Shown piece after piece: positions 51,259 to 61,272 of a stretch of 64,000 bases of DNA; the stretch's first letter is position 1; each line of letters starts with the position of its first letter. The notes beneath the pieces were generated by a model. The model was not told the DNA's origin. It worked only from the letters and a program-made list of their open reading frames with translations, and ran no database searches. The position numbers and the translations under genes were made by a program. This DNA is from an uncultured bacterium (GTDB taxonomy: Bacteria > Muiribacteriota > Ozemobacteria > Ozemobacterales > Ozemobacteraceae). The stretch is taken from positions 1 to 64,000 of the forward strand of contig CALEDQ010000005.1 in NCBI GenBank assembly GCA_937949615.1, given 5' to 3'.

Positions 51259-52608
51259 ATGGAAAACGAGCAACATTTAAAATGTTTTCTTACCCGGCGT
51301 CGACTGGCTGCCAAATCAATTCTGCTTGGCGTTCTTTCGGGACTGGTCGCGGTTATGTTCAGAATCGGCCTCGAACAGGCAGAACGCATAAGAGTGATTC
51401 TACTGGGTCTTTTGCGAATGCAGCATGCACTGATGCCCTCTCTCGTTTTTGCTGTCGCTATGGCAGCGATTCTGATAGCTCTGAAAAAATGGGCGCCGGA
51501 GGCATCCGGCAGTGGGATTCCACATTTGAAGGGCGTTCTTAAAGAAGGTTTCGAATTCCGCTCCATCCCTGTGCTGCTGGTCAAATTTTTTGGCGGTATC
51601 ATAGGTATAGGTGCCGGGCTGGCGCTTGGTCGCGAAGGCCCGACTGTGCAGATGGGCAGCGCCGTTGGCGATATCTGCGCCAGAATTTTCAAATCCAGCC
51701 GTCAGGAACGGATACTGATGCTTTGCGCCGGTGCCGGTGCCGGGCTGGCCTCGGCATTCAATGCGCCACTTGCCGGTCTGCTGTTCGTTATTGAAGAACT
51801 GCAGCAGAAGTTAGATCGCTTCAGCCTGGTGGTTGCCTTTTCGGCAACCATTTCTGCCAATCTTGTCTGCCGGCTGGCTCTCGGGCAGAGCCCGATTTTT
51901 CAGCTGCGCCTGGTTGGTTACCCTGATCTGCGCCTGGTTTTATGGTCAATTCTTTTTGGTGTGGCTATTGGCTTTGTCGGGCTGGCATTCAATCGACTGC
52001 TGATAAATTCTCTAAAGGTTTTCGGACCATTCAAACTGCTGCTTGGTATTCTTCTCGGGGTGTTGTTCGGCTTTACCGGTTACTATTTTCCCGACCTGCT
52101 CGGCACTGGTCACCGTCTGACCGAAAATGTTTTTCTCTGGCGCTATCCGCTCAAGTTGCTTGTAATATTTCTGCTGGCGCGCTTTCTTCTGACGCTGCTC
52201 AGTTACAACACCGGAGCTCCGGGTGGTATTTTTGCGCCGATTTTGCTGCTGGGAGCTCTCTGTGGCGCTATTTTTCAGCATCTGATCAACTGGGTCGACC
52301 CCGGCCGTTTCGACCCGATGATTTTTCTGGTACTCGGCATGGCCGGAATGTTTTCGGCGGTTGTGCGTGGTCCGCTGACAGGCACGGTGCTGATCATGGA
52401 AATGACCAATGAATTCATGCTGCTGCTGCCTTTGATGATCGTTTCGATCATGGCTTACGCTGTGCCTGAATTTGCCCACAACAAGCCAATTTATGACGAA
52501 TTGCTCGATCTCGACCTGGAACGGCGGCGCCTTGATGCCGCCGCCTCTGCTTCTTCAAAAGAAGACACAAGAGAAGAGTCTCCAGAAACAGGCCTGATCA
52601 GCAGGTAA
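51259..52608 (+). CDS. ClC-type chloride channel or antiporter
   Basis: The 449-residue membrane protein has the ClC anion-path motifs GSGIPHLKG, GREGPTVQMG (with the gating Glu) and GGIFAP. These fit a Cl-/H+ antiporter or channel rather than a fluoride exporter, whose motifs differ. The N-terminal 15 residues are cytoplasmic; a charged C-terminal tail of about 45 residues follows the last helix and lacks CBS domains. The start has no strong ribosome site. It is a single gene, divergent from the TetR regulator; no fluoride riboswitch is visible upstream. Confidence 0.88.
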   Translation: MENEQHLKCFLTRRRLAAKSILLGVLSGLVAVMFRIGLEQAERIRVILLGLLRMQHALMPSLVFAVAMAAILIALKKWAPEASGSGIPHLKGVLKEGFEFRSIPVLLVKFFGGIIGIGAGLALGREGPTVQMGSAVGDICARIFKSSRQERILMLCAGAGAGLASAFNAPLAGLLFVIEELQQKLDRFSLVVAFSATISANLVCRLALGQSPIFQLRLVGYPDLRLVLWSILFGVAIGFVGLAFNRLLINSLKVFGPFKLLLGILLGVLFGFTGYYFPDLLGTGHRLTENVFLWRYPLKLLVIFLLARFLLTLLSYNTGAPGGIFAPILLLGALCGAIFQHLINWVDPGRFDPMIFLVLGMAGMFSAVVRGPLTGTVLIMEMTNEFMLLLPLMIVSIMAYAVPEFAHNKPIYDELLDLDLERRRLDAAASASSKEDTREESPETGLISR

Positions 52609-52664
52609 TAATCTGGCTGGTTTCGGAGAAGCTGCGCACATGAGACCGTGTGCCGGCAGATTTT

Positions 52665-53186
52665 TTAGAATGCAGTGTCTTTGGCAATTTCGACGATCAA
52701 CTGTGTGTCTTTCGGTATGTCTATGTGTTTGCCCTTGACGAAGGTGCCACCGATCAGACCGATGGGACCAAGCAACATGTAGCCGCCAAGCGAAGCACCG
52801 GCTGCCAGACCCATCTGTTCATTGGTTTTGACGGATTTTTCGCCGAGAGTAATCGGCAGCTCTTTGCCGTTGGCCGCGGTAACCGTCAGATAACGCAGTT
52901 TAAGACTGCCGTTACGCCCAAAATTGCCGGGCCTTCTCACTCTTTCGAGCTGGGCTCTGGCTATTGCACCTTTTTTGACGATTGTGCGTCTGCCGATTTT
53001 TATTTCTTCAACAACGGTAAATTTGACCATTTCACCAGTTTTGCTGCTGCGCGTCGACAGGTTTTCTTCAAGATTCAGACGCACCAGTGTGCCAGCCGGT
53101 ACCACCAGCGGAGTTGCGGCGAAAACTTCGGTGAGCTGGCAGAAAATTAAAAAAAGGCAAATCAGCTTGATTGCAAAATGCTTCAT
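52665..53186 (-). CDS. Small exported protein with Gly-rich hydrophobic segment
   Basis: The 173-residue protein has a signal peptide (1-23, ending VFA). A beta-rich domain follows (VVPAGTLVRLNLEENLSTRS, IVKKGAIARAQLERV), reminiscent of SAF/TrbI-like barrels that limit ranges of values. Then comes a glycine-zipper-like hydrophobic stretch (GLAAGASLGGYMLLGPIGL) that may insert in a membrane. Ribosome site AAAGGAG. It is convergent with the ClC gene. Function unknown. Confidence 0.65.
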   Translation of the reverse strand: MKHFAIKLICLFLIFCQLTEVFAATPLVVPAGTLVRLNLEENLSTRSSKTGEMVKFTVVEEIKIGRRTIVKKGAIARAQLERVRRPGNFGRNGSLKLRYLTVTAANGKELPITLGEKSVKTNEQMGLAAGASLGGYMLLGPIGLIGGTFVKGKHIDIPKDTQLIVEIAKDTAF

Positions 53187-53667
53187 GGTTGTTCTCCTTT
53201 TTGAGGCCTCTTTAATATAAAATTTTGCGAAACATCTGAATTTAAAGAACGAAAAACAGAATTTTTCTATCGCATGTTTTTTATTTTCCCATATTAGTGA
53301 ATTTATACAATTCAGGTGCTGATGGCAATGTCTGTGTTGGCAGTATATTTGAAAACAGGCATGTTATGCGCTTTTAGACCAGATATCGATTAAACGATCG
53401 AAAACCGATGCGAAGAGAAGACGTGATTATTTTGTCCGGCGAGCGGCACGCGCAGCTGCCCTCTAAATCAGTGTCAGCAAAGAATTTGTGACTATACAGC
53501 TGCGATTGTGTAAAAGTACTAGAGGTAAAAATAGTTATAATTATGATTTTTGGCAATAAATGAAGATTGGTGAAGAAAAACATTGAAAAAGCTTAAAAAA
53601 TGAATAATATTAATATAAAACATATAAAATCGGATCTTTTGACTTAAATTCACCACCAGGGGGAAGA
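53187..53667. other. A/T-rich gene-free region of 481 bp
   Basis: No gene, RNA or clear repeat is seen. A 69-codon frame at 53374-53583 (minus) has no family signal. The last 100 bp before the KamA-family gene are strongly A/T-rich and hold several -10-like hexamers, so a promoter is likely there but cannot be fixed. Confidence 0.5.
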
Positions 53668-55455
53668 ATGTATAGTCAAAAACGTGTAGAAAAGCTTCTG
53701 GCGACGGTGCCGGCTTTTACCGAAATTCTCGTTTCTTCATCTGATTTCCAGGTCGCTCGTAAGCGTTTGCTGGCCGAAACCCGCCGCATGATCGAAGAAA
53801 ACGATGACGATGAATTTTTGTTGATCAGCGGGTTGCAGTTTTCATTGCGCCTTAACTGCGTGCGGGTCTTCAGGCAGTTTTTGAGTCTGAGGTCATCTAA
53901 AGTAGCCGACTTTGATCTGGTCAAAGTTCTTTTTGACCTTGCCAATAACAATAAACGTGATTTGCCGCACGACCTTTCTGACGCTTTTCTTGAAGATCTT
54001 TATCGAATTTTCCGAGGTATTTCCGGTCGATCCGGGATTTATGAACCGCTGAAAAAATCGAAAAAGAAGGGCAGAGAAGCGGCAATAGCCCGTTCAGAAT
54101 CGCTAAATGAATTGTGTTCGCTTTCAGACATCATGATCGCAAAATACCGCTGTGGTCTTGAACCTGAGATTATAAAGCAGAGAGAAGACAATCGCCGGCG
54201 CATCATGAGATTTTTCAACTGCACGGACAAGGAATTCGCCGACTATCAATGGCAGCTGCGCCATATTGTGCGTGACACAGAAACGCTCGGCGGCCTGGTT
54301 GAACTTTCTGAAGTAGAGCGTCGGTCGATCGACATGGCCAGAAAAAGTGGCATCCCGTTTGGCATCACCCCGTATTATGTTTCTTTGTTCGATTATTCCG
54401 CTTCAAGCCAATATGACATGCCGGTGCGCACACAGGTAATTCCGCCGGCAAGCTACGTCGAAGCGGTTCAGAAAAGTCAGGGGAACTGCGCGACCAATCT
54501 TGACTTTATGCTTGAAGGTGATACTTCACCGATCGATCTGATCACTCGCCGTTACCCGCGGATTGTTGTTTTCAAGCCATACAATACCTGCAGTCAGATA
54601 TGCGTTTACTGTCAGCGCAACTGGGAAATCGACGACGCCTTGGCGCCCGGCGCTCTGGCGCCGCGCGAAAAGGTCGATGCGGCTATTGCCTGGATAGCTG
54701 CGAATCCGGCTGTTAACGAGGTGCTTTTGACCGGCGGCGATCCACTGGTGATGAGCGATATCAATATCAGATACGTGCTCGAAAAACTTTCGGCAATCAG
54801 CAGTATTGTGCGCATACGCATTGGCACGCGCACTCCGGTGGCTTTGCCGCAGAGAATTACCGATGAACTGGCCACCATGATAGCCGGTTTCCATGAGCCA
54901 GGAAAGCGGGAGATTGCTATTGTAACGCATTTTGAACATAGCTGCGAAATTACCCCCGAGGCAATGCAGGCGATTCAGAAGTTCAGGCGTTACGGCATGA
55001 GCTGTTACAATCAGACTGTGTTCACGATTCAGAACTGCCGCCGTTTTGAGGTGAGTGCTCTGCGACGCTTGCTTCGTCTGATCGGGGTCGAACCTTACTA
55101 CACCTTCAATGCCAAGGGCAAAGAAGAAACCGATTTTTACCGGGTGCCGCTTGCCCGCCTGCAGCAGGAAGCGAAAGAGGAGGCCCGCCTGTTGCCAGGT
55201 CTGTCGCGCACCGATGAACCGGTGTATAACGTGCCGGGTCTCGGCAAGAATTACCTGAGGGCCGAGCAGAACCATCTGCTGCTGACGATTTTGCCTGATG
55301 GCCGGCGGGTTTACGAGTTTCATCCCTGGGAAAAATTTATCGCCAACACTGAGTCCTATCTGCATCGCGACATACCGATTCTCGACTACCTCAAAAAGCT
55401 CGAAGCTCTCGGTGAAAAGGCTTCTGACTATCGCAGCATTTATTATTATTTCTGA
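53668..55455 (+). CDS. KamA-family radical SAM enzyme (lysine 2,3-aminomutase-like)
   Basis: The 595-residue protein has the radical SAM cluster motif Cys308, Cys312, Cys315 (CSQICVYC), then VLLTGGDPLVMSD and RIGTRTPVALPQRI, as in lysine and glutamate 2,3-aminomutases. Lys527 in VPGLGKNYL sits where KamA relatives bind PLP (usual form PGGGGK). The motif lies about 180 residues later than in classical KamA, because of a helical N-terminal extension with no domain I know. Substrate and partner unknown; the altered PLP motif warns against assuming lysine aminomutase. Ribosome site GGGGGAAG. Confidence 0.82.
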   Translation: MYSQKRVEKLLATVPAFTEILVSSSDFQVARKRLLAETRRMIEENDDDEFLLISGLQFSLRLNCVRVFRQFLSLRSSKVADFDLVKVLFDLANNNKRDLPHDLSDAFLEDLYRIFRGISGRSGIYEPLKKSKKKGREAAIARSESLNELCSLSDIMIAKYRCGLEPEIIKQREDNRRRIMRFFNCTDKEFADYQWQLRHIVRDTETLGGLVELSEVERRSIDMARKSGIPFGITPYYVSLFDYSASSQYDMPVRTQVIPPASYVEAVQKSQGNCATNLDFMLEGDTSPIDLITRRYPRIVVFKPYNTCSQICVYCQRNWEIDDALAPGALAPREKVDAAIAWIAANPAVNEVLLTGGDPLVMSDINIRYVLEKLSAISSIVRIRIGTRTPVALPQRITDELATMIAGFHEPGKREIAIVTHFEHSCEITPEAMQAIQKFRRYGMSCYNQTVFTIQNCRRFEVSALRRLLRLIGVEPYYTFNAKGKEETDFYRVPLARLQQEAKEEARLLPGLSRTDEPVYNVPGLGKNYLRAEQNHLLLTILPDGRRVYEFHPWEKFIANTESYLHRDIPILDYLKKLEALGEKASDYRSIYYYF

Positions 55456-55572
55456 GGCGGGGCGCAGGTAGAAGACCTGCCGGCCCGTGCCATGGTCGTT
55501 TCAATAAAACTTCCTGAGTTTTGTGGAGTATACTTGTTGTGTACAATTTTCTGAAAACTTCAGGAGTTTTTT

Positions 55573-57051
55573 ATGAAGCCTGGCAAACAGTTGCGATGGT
55601 CATTACTGGTTTTTCTGTTTCTGGTCGTTATTGGTTGTCTGCCGGCCGCGGCGCTTAATCCTTTTGCTGCAGATGAAAAGGTAACCATTCAGCAGGGCAG
55701 TTCACCCGACAGCGGTGAAGTTCTTTTCAGCAAGCCACAGCTCGACAAAAATGCCGCTGACGACTCGCTCAAAAGCACTTCTATTGCAGTCATGAGCGAT
55801 CTGCATGCCAGAGACTGGAACCATGCCAGCCTGATTTCTGCTTTTAAAGCAATCAACGACCTAAAAGACGTTTCAGCTCTCGTTCTTACCGGTGACTCGG
55901 TCGAAAAAATCGGTTCGCCCTCTGAGTATTCTTATCTGCTGAAAACTCTGAATACCCTGAAAAAACCTGTATTGGCCGTGACCGGCAACCATGACATCAT
56001 CTATAAGGATTATTACAATCCTGACAGAAATGCCAAAAACCCGAAATTGCGCAATACCCCCAAAGAGCGCAAAGCCAAGCTCGAACGTTTCCGCAAACTT
56101 CTGAAACAGAAGGCGATCAGATATACAAAGAAGATGGGTGGCCACCTGCTGGTATTTCTGCCAAACGATGCCCTCGACGCCAAATGCCTTGTCAGACTTT
56201 CTGATGCAACCCTTGAATTTCTGCAGAAGACCCTTAAAGAAAACCCAGATACTCCAACCATAATTTTTTGTCATGGCCCGTTGCTTGGCAGTTACGTCAG
56301 AAAGGGCGGGCTGACGCCATTGCAGGCAACCGCACAGCCGGCCGCAAAAATTCGCAAAATTCTCAAAAAAAACCCGCAGGCATTTCTCTGGGTTTCCGGG
56401 CATATTCACATGGGCCCATCCTCAAGCAACTTTTCGGCGAAAGTTAATAAAGTCGATCACATTACCAATATTCATGTGCCGGCAATCCAGGATAGTTCTG
56501 CCTGGATGCGCATTATAAAACTGTCGCCTGAAAAGGCCGTGGTTCGCACCTTCAACGGCAAAACCGGCAAATATGCTAAAAAGCACGATCGCATCTTTAA
56601 GCATAAAGTCAAAAAAGAATCGCAGGAAAAGCCTGAAAACGATCCGAAAAACGAGCCAAAAGATACGACGCCGGCTGATTCAGAAAGCAATGACCAGAAA
56701 CAGCCTGAGACAGCAACCTCTTCCGGTCAGATTTTTGTCGATCCGGGCGATGAAGGTGAAAGTGTGATCGATGATGGTCTGATCGCTGATCAGGATGAAG
56801 AAGACGCTGAAGATCTGTCAGCCGAAGAAGATGAGACCTACGAAGAGTCAGACAGTCAGACAGTTGTCGAAGAAAGCGAAGAAAGCGATACCGCCAGCGA
56901 AAATGCCGGTACGGAAGTTTCTGATTCTTCAAACGCCTCATCAGCTGCAACCTCTGAAGCGGTGATCGAAAAGATTCGTGATCTGGTGGCGGCCGCCATG
57001 GAATACATCAACCGAATATTTTCAGACTTTCTCAGATTTGTGCAGCCCTGA
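55573..57051 (+). CDS. Exported calcineurin-like metallophosphoesterase with acidic tail
   Basis: The 492-residue protein has an N-terminal signal with VIGC, a possible lipobox. The two-metal phosphoesterase motifs are complete: Asp76-x-His78 (SDLHARD), GD (Asp108), Asn139-His140-Asp141 (TGNHD), FCHGPL and GHIHMG. It hydrolyses phosphate esters outside the cytoplasm; the substrate is unknown. After about residue 340, a long tail rich in Glu, Asp and Ser leads to a C-terminal helix (AVIEKIRDLVAAAMEYINRI) that may dock to a membrane or partner. Ribosome site CAGGAG. Confidence 0.85.
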   Translation: MKPGKQLRWSLLVFLFLVVIGCLPAAALNPFAADEKVTIQQGSSPDSGEVLFSKPQLDKNAADDSLKSTSIAVMSDLHARDWNHASLISAFKAINDLKDVSALVLTGDSVEKIGSPSEYSYLLKTLNTLKKPVLAVTGNHDIIYKDYYNPDRNAKNPKLRNTPKERKAKLERFRKLLKQKAIRYTKKMGGHLLVFLPNDALDAKCLVRLSDATLEFLQKTLKENPDTPTIIFCHGPLLGSYVRKGGLTPLQATAQPAAKIRKILKKNPQAFLWVSGHIHMGPSSSNFSAKVNKVDHITNIHVPAIQDSSAWMRIIKLSPEKAVVRTFNGKTGKYAKKHDRIFKHKVKKESQEKPENDPKNEPKDTTPADSESNDQKQPETATSSGQIFVDPGDEGESVIDDGLIADQDEEDAEDLSAEEDETYEESDSQTVVEESEESDTASENAGTEVSDSSNASSAATSEAVIEKIRDLVAAAMEYINRIFSDFLRFVQP

Positions 57052-57073
57052 CAAAAGAAGAAGTTACCAGAAT

Positions 57074-57110
57074 AAAAACCCCGGGCAGAATTAACTGCCC
57101 GGGGTTTTTA
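57074..57110. terminator. Bidirectional terminator between convergent genes
   Basis: AAAAACCCCGGGCA and TGCCCGGGGTTTTT form a perfect 14-bp stem with an 8-nt loop, with T-runs on both sides. It serves the phosphoesterase gene and the OPT transporter gene. Confidence 0.9.
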
Positions 57111-57129
57111 TTTGACTGATTTTATGAGT

Positions 57130-59442
57130 TTATTCTGTTTTTACCGGTTTGCGCATGGCGAAGTATGCCAGCGTGGCACAGAGAAACAGGAAGGCGATGA
57201 CAGCCCGTGACTGGCTGCCAGGAGCTTCACCGGCAACTTCGATTTTGCCGTCGGCGGCGACCAGGTAGGCCTGTTCCCATTTGCCGAGATCGACGCTGGT
57301 TTCAACCGCTGCGCCATTCAGCATGGCTTTGACAGCAAAGGTCTGAACTTTGGCCTTCTGCATCTGTTCGTTGAGAGCCGTGATTTCAGCTTCTTTGGCA
57401 GTTATTGCAGTTGCATCAGGGGTTGCAGTCGCTTTGAGTTCGCGCATGGCAATTTTGGCAGCCGAAATCTTTTCGACGAGGTCGTCGGTCGCAGGATAAA
57501 CGGCCGGTGAAACCTTATGATAGCTGCCGATCAACTGTTGACCGTTGATTTCGACGTTGCTGAGCTGAGCCGATGCCAGGTGAATACCGGGTTTGTTGAT
57601 GCCTTCGAGCAGGCCCGGGCTCTTTTCGGCGATACCCATGAGAACCATGATGAAGACACCGGTTAAAGCGGCACCGGCAATCAGACCCGATGAATAAAGA
57701 ACGCCGGTTTCGCGTTTTTCTTCGAGATCGGGGTCTTTAGTGCGCATTTCAAGAACCCAGCGGATAATACCACCGGCCATGATCGGCACCGACAGTGACA
57801 ACGGCAGGTAGAGGCCGACCGCGAAAGCCAGTGAGTTGATACCAAGCAGTTCGACGCCGAGGGCGATGAACATGCCGCTGATTACCAGGTTCCAGGGCAG
57901 ATTTCCACCGATAACCCCGTCAACGACCAGTTTCATCAAATTAGCCTGTGGTGCCGGCAGTTCGCCGGTGGTGATTGCATCTTTGAGCAGATACATGACG
58001 AAGCCCATGGTCAGACCAGAAGAGAGAACGCCGATAAATTCGCCGATCTGCTGGTATTTTGGCGTGGCACCGATGAGAAAGCCGGTTTTCAGATCCTGTG
58101 AAGTGTCACCGGCGATGGCGGCAGCAATACAGACAAAGGCGCCAACGGTAAGAACTGCTATTTTAACATTTGGCATGCCAGCCATGCCGGCCAGAATGAA
58201 AATGATGCAGGTCAGCAGCAGAGTTGCGATGGTCATGCCCGAAATCGGGTTCGATGAAGAACCGAGCAGACCGACGATGCGCGAAGATACGGTGACGAAG
58301 AAGAAACCGAAAACAACGATCAGAATGCCGGCGATTGCCGAAATGCTGAACGAATGAAAAATGGTGGCATTGAGAAAAATTGTGGCGATGGCGGCAAGCG
58401 ACAGTGAGCCACCGAGAATTACGCTCATCGGCAGATCGAGGTCGGTTCTTACAGATGCTTCTGCAGAATTTTTGCCGAGCTGTGAAAAGCCAGCCTTGAA
58501 GCTCGAAAGAATGACCGGAATCGACTTGATCAAAGAGAAAATACCGGCAAAAGCGACGCCGCCGGCGCCAATGTAACGAATGTAGCGAGACCAGATGCTG
58601 CCCGGGCCCATGTCGCTGATCAGATTCGTCATTTCAGGGTAGATGGGAGAAGTGCAGTGCTCACCAAAAAGCGTGATCAGCGGAATCAGTACCAGCCAGC
58701 CGAAAATGCCACCGCTGAGCATGATTGCTGCAATCTGTGGACCAATGATATAACCGACGCCGAGAAGTTCAGGGGTGACTTCGGCGCCGATTTCGGCACC
58801 CTTGAAGCCCGGAATGTGGGCTGCCGGTTCTTTACTCCACAGACCGAAAAGACGGTTGTGCATCAGTGCCTGATAGAGAGCTCCGATGCCCATTCCCTGA
58901 AACAGGGTTTTGGCTTTCGAAATGTCGCCCTGGCCGGCAACGAGTACTTCGGCACAGGCGGTTCCTTCCGGGTATGGCAGTCTGCCGTGTTCCTGCACGA
59001 TCAGGTAGCGACGCAGCGGAATCATGAACAGAACGCCGATAGCACCGCCGACAATGGCAATTACAGCAATTTCAAGCTTAGAAGGTTCAAGACCCCAGAT
59101 AAAAAAAGCCGGAATCGTGAAAATTACGCCGGCCGCCAGTGATTCGCCGGCTGAACCAACCGTCTGCACGATATTGGTTTCGAGAATGGTGCCCTGTTTG
59201 AAGAATATGCGAAAAATGGCGACGGCCATAACTGCTGCCGGTATCGATGCTGAAACCGTCAAACCGACCTTGAGACCAAGATAAGCATTGGCGGCACCAA
59301 AGACGCAGCCGATAACTATGCCGATCACCACGGCTTTTAACGTGAACTCGAGCGGGCTTTCGCCGGCCGGTATGAAGCTGGGGTATTCTTTGCCGTCAAC
59401 CACTTCATAGGCCTTTGGCGACAATCTGTCTTTCTGACTCAT
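57130..59442 (-). CDS. OPT-family oligopeptide transporter
   Basis: The 770-residue inner-membrane protein has about 15 helices and the OPT family features (FTLKAVVIGIVIGCVFGAAN, GLKVGLTVSASIPAAVMA, EHGRLPYPEGTACAEVLVAG). OPT proteins take up small peptides or metal chelates. An extracytoplasmic, helical insert (about 650-745) stands between the last two helices. The start is the ATG preceded by GAGGAG; an upstream extension has no signal. It is monocistronic, with a terminator at its end. Confidence 0.9.
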   Translation of the reverse strand: MSQKDRLSPKAYEVVDGKEYPSFIPAGESPLEFTLKAVVIGIVIGCVFGAANAYLGLKVGLTVSASIPAAVMAVAIFRIFFKQGTILETNIVQTVGSAGESLAAGVIFTIPAFFIWGLEPSKLEIAVIAIVGGAIGVLFMIPLRRYLIVQEHGRLPYPEGTACAEVLVAGQGDISKAKTLFQGMGIGALYQALMHNRLFGLWSKEPAAHIPGFKGAEIGAEVTPELLGVGYIIGPQIAAIMLSGGIFGWLVLIPLITLFGEHCTSPIYPEMTNLISDMGPGSIWSRYIRYIGAGGVAFAGIFSLIKSIPVILSSFKAGFSQLGKNSAEASVRTDLDLPMSVILGGSLSLAAIATIFLNATIFHSFSISAIAGILIVVFGFFFVTVSSRIVGLLGSSSNPISGMTIATLLLTCIIFILAGMAGMPNVKIAVLTVGAFVCIAAAIAGDTSQDLKTGFLIGATPKYQQIGEFIGVLSSGLTMGFVMYLLKDAITTGELPAPQANLMKLVVDGVIGGNLPWNLVISGMFIALGVELLGINSLAFAVGLYLPLSLSVPIMAGGIIRWVLEMRTKDPDLEEKRETGVLYSSGLIAGAALTGVFIMVLMGIAEKSPGLLEGINKPGIHLASAQLSNVEINGQQLIGSYHKVSPAVYPATDDLVEKISAAKIAMRELKATATPDATAITAKEAEITALNEQMQKAKVQTFAVKAMLNGAAVETSVDLGKWEQAYLVAADGKIEVAGEAPGSQSRAVIAFLFLCATLAYFAMRKPVKTE

Positions 59443-59516
59443 ATTCTCTCCTCTTATTAATGTAGGCGTAAAAAATAACACAGCCTTACCGGCGGCGCAA
59501 ACATTGCTGAAACAAA

Positions 59517-59549
59517 CCGGCGCCAGAACAGGCAAAGTTCAGGCGCCGG
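59517..59549 (-). terminator. Terminator-like hairpin after pdxT
   Basis: A perfect 8-bp stem CCGGCGCC/GGCGCCGG with a 17-nt loop lies 22 bp after the pdxT stop, followed on the minus strand by TTTGTTTC. Confidence 0.6.
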
Positions 59550-59571
59550 AAATATTGATTCTGATACTGTT

Positions 59572-60165
59572 TCAGTTTTTCGGGCGGGCGGAGAACGCTT
59601 CGCGCACCATCTTGACAAAATACGACATGACGCGCTGGTCGCCGGTCAATTCAGGGTGAAAAGCGCAGCCGAGCAGATTGTTCTGCCTGGCCATGACGAT
59701 ACGACCTTCGTATTCGCACATGACCTCGACACCAGCACCGGCTTCACTGATATGTGGTGCTCTGATAAAGACGCCGGGAAAACTTCTGCCGACGTCTTTG
59801 ATGTTCAGCGGCGCTTCAAAGCTGTTAACCTGTCGACCAAAAGAATTGCGTTCGACGGTGATGTTCATCATTCCTATATGGCAGGCATCTGAACCAGCTA
59901 TGCGTTCAGCCAGCAGAATCAGACCGGCACAGGTTCCGAAAACCGGCCGGTCGAGAGACACGAACTGTTTGAGCGGCTTCATCAGGTCGTAGGTATCAAT
60001 GAGCCGACGCATGGTCGTGCTTTCGCCGCCCGGCAGAATCAGGCCGTCGAGACCTTTGAGGTCGTCTGCGGCCTTAACTTCGACCGCTTCGACTCCGCAA
60101 CGCTTCAATGAAGCGGCATGTTCGCGCACCGCGCCCTGCAGGGCGAGAATTCCTACTTTCAGCAT
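59572..60165 (-). CDS. pdxT: Pyridoxal 5'-phosphate synthase glutaminase subunit
   Basis: The 197-residue type I glutamine amidotransferase has nucleophile Cys79 (FGTCAGLILL), His170 and Glu172 (FHPEL), and the PGGEST loop. It supplies ammonia to PdxS for vitamin B6 synthesis. It lies 12 bp after pdxS on the same strand, the usual pdxST operon. Length and motifs are normal. Confidence 0.96.
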   Translation of the reverse strand: MLKVGILALQGAVREHAASLKRCGVEAVEVKAADDLKGLDGLILPGGESTTMRRLIDTYDLMKPLKQFVSLDRPVFGTCAGLILLAERIAGSDACHIGMMNITVERNSFGRQVNSFEAPLNIKDVGRSFPGVFIRAPHISEAGAGVEVMCEYEGRIVMARQNNLLGCAFHPELTGDQRVMSYFVKMVREAFSARPKN

Positions 60166-60177
60166 ATAGTTTTTCCT

Positions 60178-61068
60178 TTACCAGCCGCGGTCCTGCATGC
60201 GATCTGCAGGCGCGAGCGAGGCAATTTCAAGGCCGGTCATCGGAGTACCCAGACCCTTAGATATTTCTGCCAGCAGCTTGTAATCACGGAAATTGGTGGT
60301 TGCTTCGACAATGGCTTTGGCAAACAGCGCCGGATTCTCTGATTTGAAAATGCCAGAACCGACGAAAACACCGTCGGCTCCGAGTTCCATCATCAGAGCC
60401 GCATCGGCTGGAGTTGCAACACCGCCGGCTGCAAAATTCACGACCGGCAGCCGGCCAAGTTTTTTGATTTCGAGAAGAACTTCATAGGGTGCGCCAAGCA
60501 GTTTTGCTTCAGTCATCAGCTCGTCTTCGCTCATGTTAACGACCCGGCGCACCTGAGCATTAACCTTGCGCATGTGCCGCACCGCTTCGACAATGTTGCC
60601 GGTGCCGGGCTCGCCTTTGGTGCGCAGCATTGAAGCGCCTTCGCCGATGCGCCGGGCGGCTTCACCAAGATCGCGGCAGCCGCAGACAAACGGCACGGTG
60701 TAAGAAGATTTCAGCAGATGGAATTCTTCATCGGCCGGCGTCAGAACTTCACTCTCGTCAATGTAATCGACGCCCATCGCTTCGAGAATGCGTGCTTCGG
60801 TAATGTGGCCGATGCGCGCCTTGGCCATGACCGGAATACTTACCGCCTTCATCACTTCTTCAATGATCGTCGGGTCAGCCATGCGGGCCACGCCACCGGC
60901 CTTGCGAATATCAGACGGCACCCTTTCAAGCGCCATTACGGCGACTGCACCAGCCGCTTCAGCGATTTTCGCCTGCTCGGCGTTGACGACATCCATGATG
61001 ACGCCGCCCTTCTGCATTTCTGCCATGCCTCTTTTGACCACAACGGTCCCAACTTTGCTGTCACCCAT
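60178..61068 (-). CDS. pdxS: Pyridoxal 5'-phosphate synthase lyase subunit
   Basis: The 296-residue enzyme condenses ribose 5-phosphate, glyceraldehyde 3-phosphate and ammonia to PLP. Schiff-base Lys83 (MAKARIGH) and the second Lys in LRTKGEPGTG are present, in a complete (beta/alpha)8 barrel opening VKRGMAEMQKGGVIMDVV. It is the first gene of the pdxST operon. Nothing unusual was seen. Confidence 0.97.
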   Translation of the reverse strand: MGDSKVGTVVVKRGMAEMQKGGVIMDVVNAEQAKIAEAAGAVAVMALERVPSDIRKAGGVARMADPTIIEEVMKAVSIPVMAKARIGHITEARILEAMGVDYIDESEVLTPADEEFHLLKSSYTVPFVCGCRDLGEAARRIGEGASMLRTKGEPGTGNIVEAVRHMRKVNAQVRRVVNMSEDELMTEAKLLGAPYEVLLEIKKLGRLPVVNFAAGGVATPADAALMMELGADGVFVGSGIFKSENPALFAKAIVEATTNFRDYKLLAEISKGLGTPMTGLEIASLAPADRMQDRGW

Positions 61069-61272
61069 TTTAAGTATCTCCCTGAAATTATTTATTTAAA
61101 AAAAAGAACATATTTCCCTACTCCAAACCGCCACAAAATTCAACACTTCCCCGTGCAATAAGCACAGCGACGGTGAATGATTTTTCTTCAGATTTGCCGG
61201 TCAGGTGTCGATACATAAGATGCAGAAACAGGTGGTTCAGGTTTCTGCAACTACTGGTTTACAGGAAAAAAC

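Noticed and set aside
53374..53583. 69-codon minus-strand frame in the A/T-rich gap
   Set aside because: No ribosome site and no recognisable protein features.
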